Assembly (NCBI GenBank): GCA_030762895.1
Contig: CM061063.1
Span: 216,110,103 to 216,174,102, forward strand
Length of the DNA: 64,000 nucleotides
Reading direction: 5' to 3'
Source: Sophora flavescens
Taxonomy: Eukaryota > Streptophyta > Magnoliopsida > Fabales > Fabaceae
Numbering within the stretch: the stretch's first letter is position 1; the number at the start of each line of letters is the position of its first letter. Below the pieces are notes generated by a model. That model saw only the letters and a program-made list of their open reading frames with translations. It ran no database searches and was not told the DNA's origin. Shown here one piece after another: positions 11,784-22,892 of the stretch. The translations under genes were made by a program, and so were the position numbers.

Positions 11784-11959
11784 TGATGAATGTAATTACA
11801 CCTCATATTTCTTTATCATATTGCATGCATTTTAATGTAGTTTAGGCATTTTTAATTTGATTTTTGTTAGTTTTTACCTTGGAACGGGTAAGGCGGTTTT
11901 GTGGTGTTTGTGTGCAGGAATTGAGGATTAAAATGTTCAAGATCAACCATGATGGAGCT

Positions 11960-12443
11960 TGTAACAGCCTGATTTTTAATTACGCTGTTTAACCAGTTAA
12001 AATATAATTAATTATATTTTAGTATGAGAATTAGATAGTGATTTTAAATAAAATAAAATCATATTCATAGTCTCTCTTATGGTAGAAGGCTACGGTGGAA
12101 TTATGGGTTGAAAATTCAGACGAAGCCCGGTCTGCATTTTTTTAACTGACAGTATAATTTTATACTGACAGAAAACCCTAATTTGACCCGAAAACTGAAA
12201 TTTGTAGATTTTTTATATTTTGTCCGTGAGGAAGTCTACTCTTCAAATTTCTGATCAGAAATAAAATATGTATGTTATATATATGGTTTGTTTACTTTGA
12301 AATTTTCTTCCGCTGTGTGTTTATAAGTTAAGTTTTAATTTTTACGTGTTTTGGAATACACGTTTAACATTAAGAGCGTGGTTAACTAATTAATTAATAA
12401 GGTTTTAAGCTAATAAAACACCGGGGCACAACGGGGTGTCTCA
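11960..12443 (+). repeat. 5' LTR of TRIM-like element
   Basis: 484 bp, TG...CA, nearly identical to 13560-14042, so the insertion is fairly recent. It keeps the outer ends of the larger chromovirus LTR and lacks its centre. Confidence 0.93.
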
Positions 12444-13559
12444 TTTGGTGGTATCAGAGCAGTTTGATTCTAATCGGACTGTGAGGTCTAGGTTGTTGTT
12501 ACTGGCAGTGTCTAGTTGAATCCACATTGGATTTTGACTATGCTTAGAAGTTAGGTAGTGAGTCCCAACGCGTTAGTTAATAGTTATATGGCATATACAT
12601 ACCAGTTTTATGTAGCATTATATGTCGTATACCAAAGGTAAGAGAGGTGGAGCTGAAAAGGAGTTCCAAAGAAGAGACAAAGAAATGGCCAGACCTCAGG
12701 CCACTGAAAGAGTGTTTACCGTAAGGGGAGCTGAATTCTCAATCTGGGATCTTATACAAGGTATGTATTTGATATCTGGTAGACTTTGTTTGTTTGTCTA
12801 AGTAGCATGATAGACAAGAAAGTGATGAGAGTTTTGTTGAGGTATAGTTGTGACTGGTAGGATGTGAACCCTAATTAAGATCAATATCAGTGATTAAGAC
12901 AATTACTATAAGTCAAATGTTGATCGAGGCATAGTATCATTATGGAACCTAGGGCAATGATTAATGTTCGTAGTTAAGATGGATTGTATGAGTTTGGGAA
13001 GAGTAAACGAAAGTGTATATAGTAATTTCACCTAAGTTGAATATGAGCAGAAAAGATGATTTCTGATGTAAATTGAGGTTACTAGAGAAATTCAAATTTG
13101 TTAAGTAGGGAATCCTAACAGGTGTTGTTCTTTTGACTGCGGTGTTAATTGTAGAAGTTAGTTGTTGAAATTGATTGTGGTGTTAATTGTGGGTAATGGT
13201 AGAAGTTAGATGTTGGAATTGATTGTGGTGTTAATTGCGGGAGTTAGATGTTGAAATAAGGTTCTCTAGTGGATCAGTAGTAAGAGGAAGGGATTAAGTT
13301 TTGATTATGTCCTTTAAGGATGTTAGATCAAGTTGGAAAGGTTAGGAACAATGAATAGAATATAGTGATGGATAAGTTAGAGGATAAATAGAATAATATC
13401 AAGATGAACTATGTTATGAATTTACCACTATCATTTAGAGGAAGGAAGTGATGAGAAATATATTGTTGGATATTTAGATTAAGATGCGATTACAAGATGA
13501 TGTCTAGTATTGAGTTAAGAAATTCCGAGGACGGAATTTTTTTCTAAGAGGGGTAGTAA
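12444..13559 (+). other. TRIM-like element interior: PBS, non-coding spacer, hairpin, PPT
   Basis: Starts with TTTGG and the tRNA-Met PBS (12449-12460) and continues as AT-rich sequence with no ORF above background. A short tandem patch of GTGGTGTTAATTG-like units lies near 13138-13235. Near the 3' end is a perfect 8-bp inverted repeat, AAATTCCGAGGACGGAATTT (13520-13539), followed by the PPT AAGAGGGGTAGTAA (13546-13559). Confidence 0.85.
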
Positions 13560-14042
13560 TGTAACAGTCTGATTTTTAATTACGCTATTTAACCGGTTAA
13601 AATATAATTAATTATATTTTAGTCTGAGAGTTAGAAAGCGATTTTAAATAAAATAAAATCATATTCATAGTCTCTCTTATGGTAGAAGGCTACGGTGAAA
13701 TTTTGGGTTGAAAATTCAGACGGAGCCCGGTCTGTATTTTTTAACTGACAGTATAATTTTATACTGACAGAAAACCCTAATTTGACCCGAAAACTGAAAT
13801 TTGTAGATTTTTTATATTTTGTCCGTGAGGAAGTCTACTCTTAAAATTTCTAATCATAAATAAAATATGTATGTTATATATATGGTGTGTTTACTTTGAA
13901 ATTTTCTTCCGCTGTGTGTTTATAAGTTAAGTTTTAATTTTTACGTGTTTTGGAATACACGTTTAACGTTAAGAGTGTGGTTAAATAATTAATTAATAAG
14001 GTTTTAAGCTAATAAAACACCGGGGCACAACGGGGTGTCTCA
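13560..14042 (+). repeat. 3' LTR of TRIM-like element
   Basis: 483 bp, starting TGTAACAGTCTG and ending GGGTGTCTCA, followed by TSD GAGCT at 14043-14047. Confidence 0.93.
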
Positions 14043-14096
14043 GAGCTTGCATGAAGATGGAGCTTGAAAAGTTAGAAAAATGTGCCAAACAGAGCC

Positions 14097-14330
14097 CATC
14101 ACGGCCTAGCCGTGACAGCCATCACGGCCATGATCGAGCAAGGCTGAAAAGAAAAGTACACAAAAGTCAGAACTTGTCAGGGCCAGGCCGTGATGCCATC
14201 ACGGCCATGATGGCCATCAAGGCCAGGCCGTGATGGCCATCACGGCCGTGACATGCCATCAGTGCCAAGTTTTCCAAGACAGAATCATCACGGCCTGGCG
14301 TGGATGACCATCACGCACCGCGACGCCGCA
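14097..14330 (+). repeat. CACGGCC/GGCCGTG palindrome cluster in Athila-like 5' LTR
   Basis: Multiple imperfect inverted repeats of the type TCACGGCCTAGCCGTGA, ATCACGGCCATGAT and GGCCAGGCCGTGATG fill about 230 bp. They end roughly 70 bp upstream of TATAAATA. The 3' LTR has the matching cluster at 24958-25170, and a third cluster lies inside the element at 23108-23335. Confidence 0.9.
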
Positions 14331-14399
14331 ATATCTGGATTTTTAGAAACTAATTTGATCTGATTTTTGTATTTGCTTGGGATGCAAGTTACCCTACCT

Positions 14400-14407
14400 T
14401 ATAAATA
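14400..14407 (+). promoter_or_regulatory. Presumed LTR TATA box (Athila-like element)
   Basis: TATAAATA within ACCTTATAAATAGG; the same box is at 25244-25251 in the 3' LTR. Its place after the U3 repeats and before a CT-rich tract fits a retroelement promoter. Function is inferred. Confidence 0.6.
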
Positions 14408-14470
14408 GGACTAAGAGGCTCGAAAATAGGGGACTTTTGGGGGGCTGCTACCTTAGGCAAAATTTGGATT

Positions 14471-14571
14471 TCTCTTCTTCTTCTTCTTCTTCTTCTTCTT
14501 CTTCTTCTTCTTCTTCTTCTTCTTCTTCTTCTTCTTCTTCTTCTTCTTCTTCTTCTTCTTCTTCTTCTTCT
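14471..14571 (+). repeat. TCT microsatellite
   Basis: About 33 uninterrupted TCT units. The 3' LTR holds only about 20 bp at the same place (25314-25333), so it expanded after insertion. Confidence 0.95.
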
Positions 14572-15356
14572 GTTCTCTAGGGTTTTTTTTATACTTTTGT
14601 TAATCAAGCTTGCTATGAACATGGCACTGCTTGAGTAGTAGTTTTATTTCTAGGGATTGGGGCTATGCCCAAGATTTGTTTATGGTGACGAATTGACGTT
14701 TGGTTTCTTGTTAATTTCGATTTTGCTTTCGATTTGATTCCTATTGCTTTAATTACTCGTAAATTCGGTGGCCACTTATTTACTTGTCGTAGATACTCTA
14801 AGGAGGAACCTAGCGGTGAACTTAGGTATTGGATCTATAGGGATTGAACTTAGGACTTAAATCACGAGAGTTAGAAGCAGTCCTTCGAGGGTTAACGAAT
14901 TGTCACAAAGCTTAAAGTGTTCAATTTAAATTCAATTACCACGAGAGTAGGGGTTGGTTTAATTGGGCACGGTTCTTATAACCCGAGAGGGAGCATTAAC
15001 TTATTAAGGATAAATTCGCCTTCAAAGCAATTTTGATAATTAACAAGGGGTAGTCAATTTGGCTACATGAACAATCTTGTTGGTAACCCAATTCCTCGGA
15101 ATCTCTTTTGATTTGAAAAACCCCTAATTGATTTACTTTCCTATTTTAATTGATTGCGTTCTTAAATATCTAATTTTCTAGTTAATTCTTATTACAAAAA
15201 TCAAATCTTTTCCAAATCCTTTTTTATATAGTCCAGTTTAATCGATTTAATAATTAATTGTTGTTTGAGATCACAGGTCTCTGTGGGATCAATCTTTTTA
15301 TTACTTGACGACGAAGCCGTGCACTTATGGATTCGAAACCACACACATCAAGTTTT

Positions 15357-15375
15357 TGGCGCCGTTGCCGGGGAC
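15357..15375 (+). other. Primer binding site, Athila type
   Basis: TGGCGCCGTTGCCGGGGAC follows the 5' LTR after a 6-bp gap. This is the PBS typical of Athila-like elements. Confidence 0.88.
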
Positions 15376-15620
15376 TGTGTTTTCTTGAATTTCAATTTAA
15401 TTTTTAAATTGATTTTTCTGGACATTTTTTTTATTTAATTCTTTCTTTTTTCTTTTTCTAGTGTATCTACCTCTCTTTGTAGGAATTTTTCTCTCTTATG
15501 CGAAGATCCTGAAGTCCTGGAAATCTTGTTGAAGTTGACCCCGAGATCGAAAGGACCTTTCGTAGACGTGAGAGACTACAAAGATAAGGAGAGAGAGAGA
15601 GGTTGATTAACATTCCACTC

Positions 15621-16171
15621 ATGGCGAATCTACCGGATACCAAACCACTGAAGGACTACGCAGCCCCAAATGCTAGGGGTTTGTGAACTAGGATTGCTAG
15701 GCCAGAAATTGAGGCGGAGAACTACACTATACCGCCTATGTTAATTGGCAAGATTAGGCAACATCAATTTGGAGGATTATCCTCAGAGGACCCAACTGAT
15801 CATGTGGAGACATTCTTGGAGTTCACCGATGCAATAAGAATTCATGGCGCCCCGATTGATGCTATTCGCTTGAGGTTATTCCCCTCCTCTCTGACTGGAA
15901 AGGCAAAAGCTTGGTTGAAGCAAGTGCCCGCTAATACCTTGTCAACTTGGGACCAACCGGAGTAGGCATTCCTGGAAAAATTCTTCCCTCCATCCAAGAC
16001 TGCTTACCTACGAACTCAGATCACCGCCTTCTTCCAAAAGGACGGAGAATGCTTATCCGAAGCTTGGGATCGTTACAAAGGATTGCTAGAGTCTTGCCCA
16101 CATCATGGGATCGAGAGGCGGTTGTTAGTGCATACCTTCTACAACGGATTGGATTAATCTTCGAAGGTGTC
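15621..16171 (+). pseudogene. gag: Athila-type gag, N-terminal part
   Basis: ATG at 15621 opens MANLPDTKPLKDYAAPN, the usual Athila gag start. The frame carries stops at 15684, 15963 and 16155. It reads through the retrotransposon gag core (HVETFLEFTD, GKAKAWLKQVP, FLEKFFPPSKTAYLR, EAWDRYKGLLESCPHHG, FYNGL). At 16171 it is cut by the nested element and resumes at 21209 in the same frame. Gag forms the virus-like particle. This copy is inactive unless stops are suppressed. Confidence 0.88.
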
Positions 16172-16436
16172 TGATAAGCCTCTGGCTCAACTAGTTTTAT
16201 ACTAGTAAGACCATGGCTTTTTGCACTAATTACTCGAGTCTAACCTCGTTTTCACCCAAATTTGGATTTAATTGTCCTCAAGCAACATTTTGAGTTTCTT
16301 GAGTAGTTTAGGACATTTTAGTTAATTTTGAGTCAAATAAAGCATTTACTGCTATTTCATGTTTTCATATTAAAAGGGAAGCACTTAGAGTCAAGGGAAT
16401 GAAGAAAACAGTGGAGAATGCAATTATGGAAGTTTC

Positions 16437-16685
16437 GCCCCGCGAGAGGCTACTCGCCTCGCGAGCCTGAGGACCAGCCTGAGCAGCAACAGTCACCCTT
16501 TCTGTCTCGCCCCGCAAATCACCATCTCGCCTCGCGAGCCTGAAGGCCTGACTGCGCCAGAGAATGTCACCGTTTCGGTCTCGCCCCACGAATCACCGTC
16601 TCGCCTCACGAGAACCCAATTTTGAACTCGCGCCACTTTTAATATTCGCCTCGCGAGAGGCTACTCGCCTAGCGAGCGGGCGCAG
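16437..16685 (+). repeat. CGCGAG palindrome cluster in U3
   Basis: About a dozen copies of TCGCCTCGCGAG / TCGCCCCGCGA variants in 250 bp. The matching cluster in the 3' LTR is at 20281-20520 and is about 30 bp shorter through loss of one unit. Confidence 0.9.
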
Positions 16686-16696
16686 ATTCTGAAAGT

Positions 16697-16704
16697 TATA
16701 AATT
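16697..16704 (+). promoter_or_regulatory. Presumed LTR TATA box
   Basis: TATAAATT directly after the CGCGAG cluster; repeated at 20532-20539 in the 3' LTR. Function is inferred from position. Confidence 0.5.
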
Positions 16705-17372
16705 GCTGTTTTAGGGCAGATTAAAAAGAACTTTTCATTCACTGTTTTGCGAATTTTCTAGGTTTTGTATTACGTTTTTGATGGAGAACTAATCACCGGA
16801 GATTAATCTACTGTTATCGGTTTCCGCCGACACTTGAGGTTCTATAATTCCCAATCTTATTGCTATTCCCTTTCAATATTACCCTATATGTCTTGTTTGC
16901 TTAATTCAAGTTATATAGGATAAGTCTTGATTAATTTCGATGATTGTATGTTCCTTACTCTAATCGCGTTTGCTTAATTCGCGTGTGTACGATCGTGTTT
17001 TCTTAATTCACGAAGGTCTTAATCCGTTTGCTTAATTCGGAATAGGAACATATATCTCGTAGTGTCAATTGCGCTTGTCTAATTGTTGCTACAATCGAAA
17101 AGGGATTAGAATCCGCTTAGGGCATGGAATTTATATGAATTAATGATAGTTGGGAAACCGAAAACAGTATATTAATCGTTTTTAGCTTATTGATAATCAC
17201 TTAATTGCTCTGCTTTCTTAATCAATCATTCAACTTCAAACCCCCCCAAAACTGATTTTGAGGTTAATAACAATCCAAGAGTCCTTGTGATACGATACTC
17301 GAGTTGTCGCGCCCTAACTACAGTTTTTGTAAACCACTCGTTTTTGACTCGTGTGCGACAACGTGTCAAAAT

Positions 17373-17391
17373 TGGCGCCATTGCCGGGGAC
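17373..17391 (+). other. Primer binding site, Athila type
   Basis: TGGCGCCATTGCCGGGGAC, four bases after the 5' LTR; one mismatch to the PBS of the surrounding element. Confidence 0.88.
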
Positions 17392-17541
17392 TCTTTGATT
17401 TTTATTAGCCATATTAGGAATCAAACTTTTTTTATTTTGTTGTTTGGAGCTTATATGTGAGTGTCTTGAGCTTATATGTTGATATCAGATTGATGGTATT
17501 GCACATTGTGATTGCCGTGGTGGTGAATCTTAATACTTCCC

Positions 17542-18690
17542 ATGGATAATTATATGCAAAATTATATGCCTAATGTTCATTATGAGCCGTCATGCATATA
17601 TTATCCTGACTCTACTGGTGGTTATGAGTTTAGTAGTGGTTTTGGCATGGTTGGAGTGAATGACTATTCTGGCCAACATGGCGGAGAACATGGCAGCCTG
17701 GATGAGTCGGCTTCGTTGGTGCATCAATTGACAATAAGCCAGCATCAATATCAGCCTGACCCCACACCAGTCCAACCCAGTCTGGAGGAATTGGTGCAAC
17801 AAATGGCAGAGCACACTCTTGAATTCCAACAGAGGACAGAAGCAAGTCTTCAGGATTTGGCCACTCAAATTGGTCACATTGCCTTCGCCTTGACTACACA
17901 GCAATCACAATATCTCCTTGAAGAGCATTCAGATTCACAAATAGATATTCTTGACAATATTTATTTTGAGCATAATTTTGATAATGATGTCGAGAATACT
18001 ATTATTGATGAACTTTGTGTTGAAATTTCATCCTTTTCAGGGACTGATGAGCAAAACATCCATATGGAACATGGGACACATGAGGTTGAGGGCCCTGTTC
18101 AGCCAAGGAGTATATAAAATGAGGATCAGGAGGACATCCACTTCACCATGCTTGAGGATGATGAAGAACCTTTGGAATTAGATGATTCTATCAATTCCTA
18201 TGCATGTGTTGATTGTGATGGGAAAAATACTTGCGTGGTTTGTGCTGAGATTTCTGCATATTTGGAAGGTGATGGATTTGGTGACTCAGTGAGTGCAGAA
18301 GCCAAGGCAGCACCAGTGATCCTCTCTACTTGTTTGCCACCTCCCACTGTGAAGCAGCCAACGATGGAGTCCAAGCCTCTACCTGAGAAATTGGAATTTG
18401 AATCTTTAACTATGAAGGCACTATGGCCAGTCCAAGAGGTTGAACCCCGTTTTTATTGGGAAGACTTTGTTGACAAGGAGGTCATCTTTGACCCAAGAGG
18501 GAGTGAGAAGTCCGCCGCACTTGGCGAGGTCACCATGATTGTCAAGCGCTCACTTTCATACTTATGCTGCATGCCATGGGATCCAGGAGGATCATATGGC
18601 ACTTTGAGCATTCCTTGGCCGCTGTATCACATGCAGTGGGATCCCGGTGGAACCGCCTTCATGAGTTTTTCTAAACCCTTTTCTTTTTAA
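17542..18690 (+). pseudogene. Gag-like ORF of non-autonomous Athila relative, one internal stop
   Basis: The ATG at 17542 (MDNYMQNYMPNVHYEP) opens a frame that continues to 18690, with a single TAA at 18115. The N-terminal part is Tyr/Gly/Ser-rich. Residues about 95-125 (LEELVQQMAEHTLEFQQR, LATQIGHIA) look like the heptad segment common in gypsy gag proteins. A strongly acidic middle follows, then a Cys pattern (CVDCDGKNTCVVC) and PTMESKPLPEKLEFESL, which resembles the linker before Ty3/gypsy RT. The C-terminus (CCMPWDPGGSYG, HMQWDPGGTAF) repeats a WDPGG motif that I do not recognise. No protease, RT or integrase motif is present. I infer a rearranged gag-derived protein; its function is unknown. 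Confidence 0.6.
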
Positions 18691-20025
18691 TTATCTTTGC
18701 TTTGCTTTGCTTTGCTTCGAGTCTTATGTGTGTTGACAGTTGTGTCAGTGAGCTTGTTGGATTTTAATCAAATTTTGCATAGATGGATTGCATGACATGT
18801 GTTGACTGTTGATGATTTCCCCCTAGGTTTTGAAATTGAAAATTGATCCCCATGTGAAAAATTGAAAATTGAACTTTGAGATATTTTGTTGTGATTGCAT
18901 GATTTATGATAAGTTTGGGGTGAATGGATGCACACACTAGGGATTGAATCTCGGTCAAACAATTTGCGAAAAATGTCCAGGTGAGGAATTGAGCCTCCAA
19001 CATTTTTTAATCGTGTGAATCACTTTTAAGCTGCACTTTCCCGAATTTGCTTGAATCTCTTCATGGTTTGCATGTTTATATGGTTGCATCAAATGATTTA
19101 GGCAATTTTCTTTGAAATAACTACTTGGCCTAAAAAGAACCATCCCTAATGCATGTTCCCTAGTTAGCCACATTGAGCCGAATAAGCCTATTGTTTCTTG
19201 ATGACCTTATGTTATAAGCCAAAAATATGGAAAAACCATGTTAACCCAATCTTAGGATTAGGAGAGCATGGAAGCTTAGCAAGAGAAGGGTTGCAAGAAA
19301 GTAAGTTTGGGGTGGCTACAAGGTTTGATATGTCATTCTGGGTTGAGAAAAAGAAAAATAAAGGTTGGATCCAAAGGCAAAAGAAAAAAAGAAAAGAAAA
19401 GAACAAAATGTCAAAAAAAGGGGTATTAGAAGAAAAAGGCTGTAGTCACCCAAAGCAAAAAGAAAAATGGAAAAAGGAATTTGAGTGGAAGTTCGATGTG
19501 TCAAATTGCTCATGCTCTCTTAGTTCCCAGGGACTTAAGCCTAGTACCTTTGAATGTCCTACCTCTAGCCAGGTCCCATTACAACCTTTAAAAGACCTTT
19601 TGATGTTGCATGCATGTTTTTGTGGGAACTTTGTTTGAGATGAAAATCAAATTCATGGGAAGTGCTCTTGAAATGTGAAATTGAGTGAAAAGTTGATAGC
19701 CTAGACAAATTGAGTGAATGAGTGAAATGTTAAATGCCTCTGTGAGGAAGGCAATTGTTTGAAATTGGTGATCTCCCTTTTGTGTGTAGCTTGGATCCTC
19801 AACTCAGATTACTGATTGCATGAATGATGGAATTCTCAATTGCTTAAAGTAAATGAATGTGGGGATTGCATTGTTGACAAAGAGGGAAACATTGAAGAAA
19901 AATTGTCTTGTCAAAATTGCATGAAATTTGTGCGAAATTAGTTGAAACCTTTAAGCTTGCCAAGTTTGAGTCTTTTTGAGTTTTAGTTTGCTTGGGGACA
20001 AGCAAAGTTTAAGTTTGGGGTATTT
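18691..20025 (+). other. 3' untranslated region and PPT of the 5-kb non-autonomous element
   Basis: No convincing gene. It starts with a TTTGC tandem patch (about 18694-18717), has an A-rich stretch near 19340-19420 that gives a spurious Lys-rich ORF, and ends in GGGGACAAGCAAAG and the PPT AAGTTTGGGGTATTT (20011-20025). Much of it aligns with the reverse complement of 61651-62900. Confidence 0.8.
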
Positions 20026-21203
20026 TGATAAGCCTTTGGCTCGACTAGTTTTATACTAGTAAGACCATGGCTTTTTGCACTAATTACTCGAGTCTAACCT
20101 CGTTTTCACCCAAATTTGGATTTAATTGTCCTCAAGCAACATTTTGAGTTTCTTGTGTAGTTTAGGACATTTTAGTTAATTTTAAGTCAAATAAAGCATT
20201 TACTGCTATTTCATGTTTTTAGGTTAAAAGGGAAGCACTTAGAGTCAAGGGAATGAAGAAAACAGTGGAGAATGCAATTCTGGAAGTTTCGCCCTGCGAG
20301 AGGCTACTCGCCTCGCGAGCCTGAGGACCAGCCTGAGCAACAACAGTCACCCTTTCTGTCTCGCCCCGCGAATCACCATCTCACCTCGCGAGCCTGAAGG
20401 CCTAACTGCGCCAGAGAATGTCACCCTTTCGGTCTCGCCCCGCAAATCACCGTCTCGCCTTGCGAGAACCCAATTTTGAACTCGCGCCACTTTTAATATT
20501 CGCCTCGCGAGAGGGCGCAGATTCTGAAAGTTATAAATTGCTGTTTTAGGGTAGATTAAAAAGAACTTTTCATTCACTGTTTTACGAATTTTATAGGTTT
20601 TGTATTACGTTTTTGATGGAGAACTAATCACCGGAGATTAATCTGCTGTAATCGGTTTCCGCCGACACTTGAGGTTCTATAATTCCCAATCTTATTGCTA
20701 TTCCCTTTCAATATTACCCTATATGTCTTGTTTGCTTAAGTCAAGTTATATAGGATAAGTCTTGATTAATTTCGATGATTGTATCTTCCTTACTCTAATC
20801 GCGTTTGCTTAATTCGCGTGTGTACGATCGTGTTTACTTAATTCACGTAGGTTTTAATCCGTTTGATTAATTCAGAATAGGAACATATATCTCGTAGTGT
20901 CAATTGCGCTTGTCTAATTGTTGCTACAATCGAAAAGGGATTAGAATCCGCTTAGGGCATGGAATTTATATGAATCAATGATAGTTGGGAAACCGAAAAC
21001 AGTAGATTAATCGTTTTTAGCTTATTGATAATCACTTAATTGCTCTGCTTTCTTAATCAATCATTCAACTTCAACCCCCCCAAAAACTGATTTTGAGGTT
21101 AATAACAATCCAATGGTCCTTGTGATACGATACTCGAGTTGTCGCGCCCTAACTACAATTTTTGTAAACCACTCATTTTTGAGTCGTGTGCGACAACGTG
21201 TCA
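20026..21203 (+). repeat. 3' LTR of the 5-kb non-autonomous element
   Basis: 1178 bp, TGATAAGCC to AACGTGTCA, followed by TSD GTGTC. It differs from the 5' LTR mainly by loss of one CGCGAG unit near 20515. Confidence 0.92.
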
Positions 21204-21208
21204 GTGTC

Positions 21209-22892
21209 ACTTGACTCCGCGGCTGGAGGAGCCTTTATGAATAGACCTCTGACTGAAGCATTCAATATCATTGAAAATGTGGCCACCAACTATCACCAAT
21301 GGGGTTCGGAAAGAGGTAATAACCCGAAAAAGATTTCGGGGGGTAAGTTTGAAATGAATCGCACTGATCTAATTATGTCTAAAATTGACTCACTGAATAA
21401 ACGCTTTGATAAGCTTGAAAAGGCTAATGTGAGTTCAATAGGTGCTACTAATGTTGTTTGTGAGATTTGTGGAATGCAGGGACATGACATAATGGAGTGC
21501 CCACATGGTATTGCTCCTGGATTCGGTGCTTCGGGGGAACAAGTGAACTCTTGTCACAATTTCTATGACACGAACCCGAAGTTGCCAAACTATGTTCCCC
21601 CAAATTCTTACAACCATAGAAGGAATAATAGCCCCTATCTCTCCTATGGGAACTACAACAACACGTTGAACCATGAATTCCAGGAAGGCCCCGCATCGGG
21701 GTATCCTCAGGTACAAAAGTCTAAACTTGAGTCTCTTTTGGAAAAAATTTTGGAAACTCAAACAAAGCAAAATGAAGAGTTTAGGAAACAAGGTAGGGCA
21801 GTTAATGAGGCAATAAAAGAGTTAGCATCTAAGATAGATAACTTAGCCATCCATAATAAGATGTTAGAAAATCAGATTGCCCAACAAGCTAGTACATATT
21901 CTAGAACTAAGGGTACGTTTCCAAGACAACCCGAAGTTAATCCCAATGAGCACTGTAATGCTATATACTTAAGGGATGATAAGCTTGGGGTAATTGAAAA
22001 GGATGTGGAATGTGAGGAGGACATGAGTGAACATGAAGAGATAGAGCCAAAGTATATCGCTCCACCACCTTACCAACCCCTAATACCTTTCCCACAAAGG
22101 TTGGTCAAGAAAATACAAGTAGAAAAAGAAACTAAGAGCTTAATTGAGGAGCGTGATGTCGTGATAAAAACTAATATGCCTCCTAAACTAAAAGATCCAG
22201 GAAGTTTCTCTATTGCTTGCTCAATTGGAGAATTAAAAATAGACCAAGCCTTATATGACTTAGGAGCTAGTGCGAGTTTGACACCGCTTACTATCTTTGA
22301 GAGGTTAGAAACCAAGGAATTGAGTCCATCCAAGTTCTCTTTACAATTTGCGGATGGATCAACTAAAAATCCTCTAGGCATACTAGAGAATGTTCCCATT
22401 AAGGTAGGGAAATTTTTCATTCATACCGATTTCATGGTGTGGGACATGAACGGGAATTCTAAATTCCCTATCATTCTTGGAAGGCCATTTTTGGCCACAG
22501 CTGGAGCGATAAAAGATGTAAAAAATGGTAAGCTCTCTTTGAATGTAGAGGAAGGTAGGGTGGATTTTGATTTGACTAACTCATATAACAACCCTCCTTT
22601 TGAGAGTCATGTGTGCAGGATTGAGATAATGCCCCCAAAGGTGAAGGAAGAGCTTAACATGGAAGCAACTCCCAAACTTTGCATGCCAAATGATGCACCA
22701 AATAAAGATGAACCAGGAGTTGCTCAACATGTGGAGTTAAAACTTCCCCCAGAAGGAAGTAAGGCCATGAAACTTAGAGTGAAAAGAGCAAAGCGAAAGC
22801 GCAATTGGCCATACGAACAAAATAGACTCTTTGAAGGACTGCCATGGAAGAGAGGTGTTCTTGCACATCCAAGCCCAGCTGATCCCGATTGA
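21209..22892 (+). pseudogene. gag: Athila-type gag C-terminus and protease
   Basis: Continues the gag frame of 15621-16171 from the codons after the TSD (LDSAAGGAFMNRP) without further stops to 22892. It has a nucleocapsid CCHC knuckle (CEICGMQGHDIMEC, about 21461-21502), a coiled-coil stretch near 21730-21890 and a retroviral-type aspartic protease with DLGASASLTP (near 22259) and flap/core motifs KFPIILGRPFLATAGA (near 22462). The Athila family normally has DLGA, so the active site looks intact. The frame ends in a Lys/Arg-rich tail where RT would be expected. Only the gag half upstream carries stops. Confidence 0.88.

Larger units (their letters stand above)
11960..14042 (+). mobile_element. 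TRIM-like non-autonomous chromovirus derivative, 2083 bp
   Basis: Two LTRs of 484 and 483 bp (11960-12443, 13560-14042) begin TGTAACAG and end GGGTGTCTCA. They flank about 1.1 kb with no coding capacity. TSD GAGCT is at 11955-11959 and 14043-14047. The PBS TGGTATCAGAGC is at 12449-12460 and the PPT ends at 13559. The LTR ends match those of the 3.8-kb LTR at 28463-33593 (minus strand), so the short LTR looks like an internal-deletion form of that family. Its internal ends also resemble those of the element at 44040-53618. Confidence 0.92.
11784..15350 (+). repeat. 5' LTR of the Athila-like element, interrupted
   Basis: Without the nested 11960-14047 segment (element plus one TSD) this LTR is about 1.48 kb. 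It runs from TGATGAATG to ACACACATCA. It carries a CACGGCC palindrome cluster (14097-14330), a TATA box (14400-14407), an expanded TCT microsatellite (14471-14571) and a long AT-rich tail. It aligns with 24734-25992 on both sides of the nested element. Confidence 0.9.
16172..17368 (+). repeat. 5' LTR of the 5-kb non-autonomous element
   Basis: 1197 bp. It carries a cluster of CTCGCGAGGCGAG-like palindromes (16437-16685) directly upstream of a TATAAATT box (16697-16704). Further on are repeated TTTGCTTAATTCG units (about 16968-17040). Confidence 0.92.
16172..21203 (+). mobile_element. Non-autonomous Athila-related LTR element, 5.0 kb
   Basis: LTRs at 16172-17368 and 20026-21203 begin TGATAAGCC and end AACGTGTCA. 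TSD GTGTC is at 16167-16171 and 21204-21208. The PBS is TGGCGCCATTGCCGGGGAC (17373-17391) and the PPT is AAGTTTGGGGTATTT before 20026. The interior has one 382-codon reading frame with a single stop (17542-18690) and a long 3' untranslated region. That region closely resembles the equivalent of the minus-strand Athila element at 60369-64000, a candidate helper. Confidence 0.92.

Noticed and set aside
14377..14622. ORFs with about 35 consecutive Ser (plus strand) or Arg (minus strand)
   Set aside because: They translate a TCT microsatellite in an LTR that is much shorter in the paired LTR; no gene context.
19198..19638. Lys-rich 146-codon ORF
   Set aside because: Lies in the 3' untranslated region of a non-autonomous element. 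The homologous region at 62100-62460 has lost the frame, and the Lys content comes from an A-rich tract.
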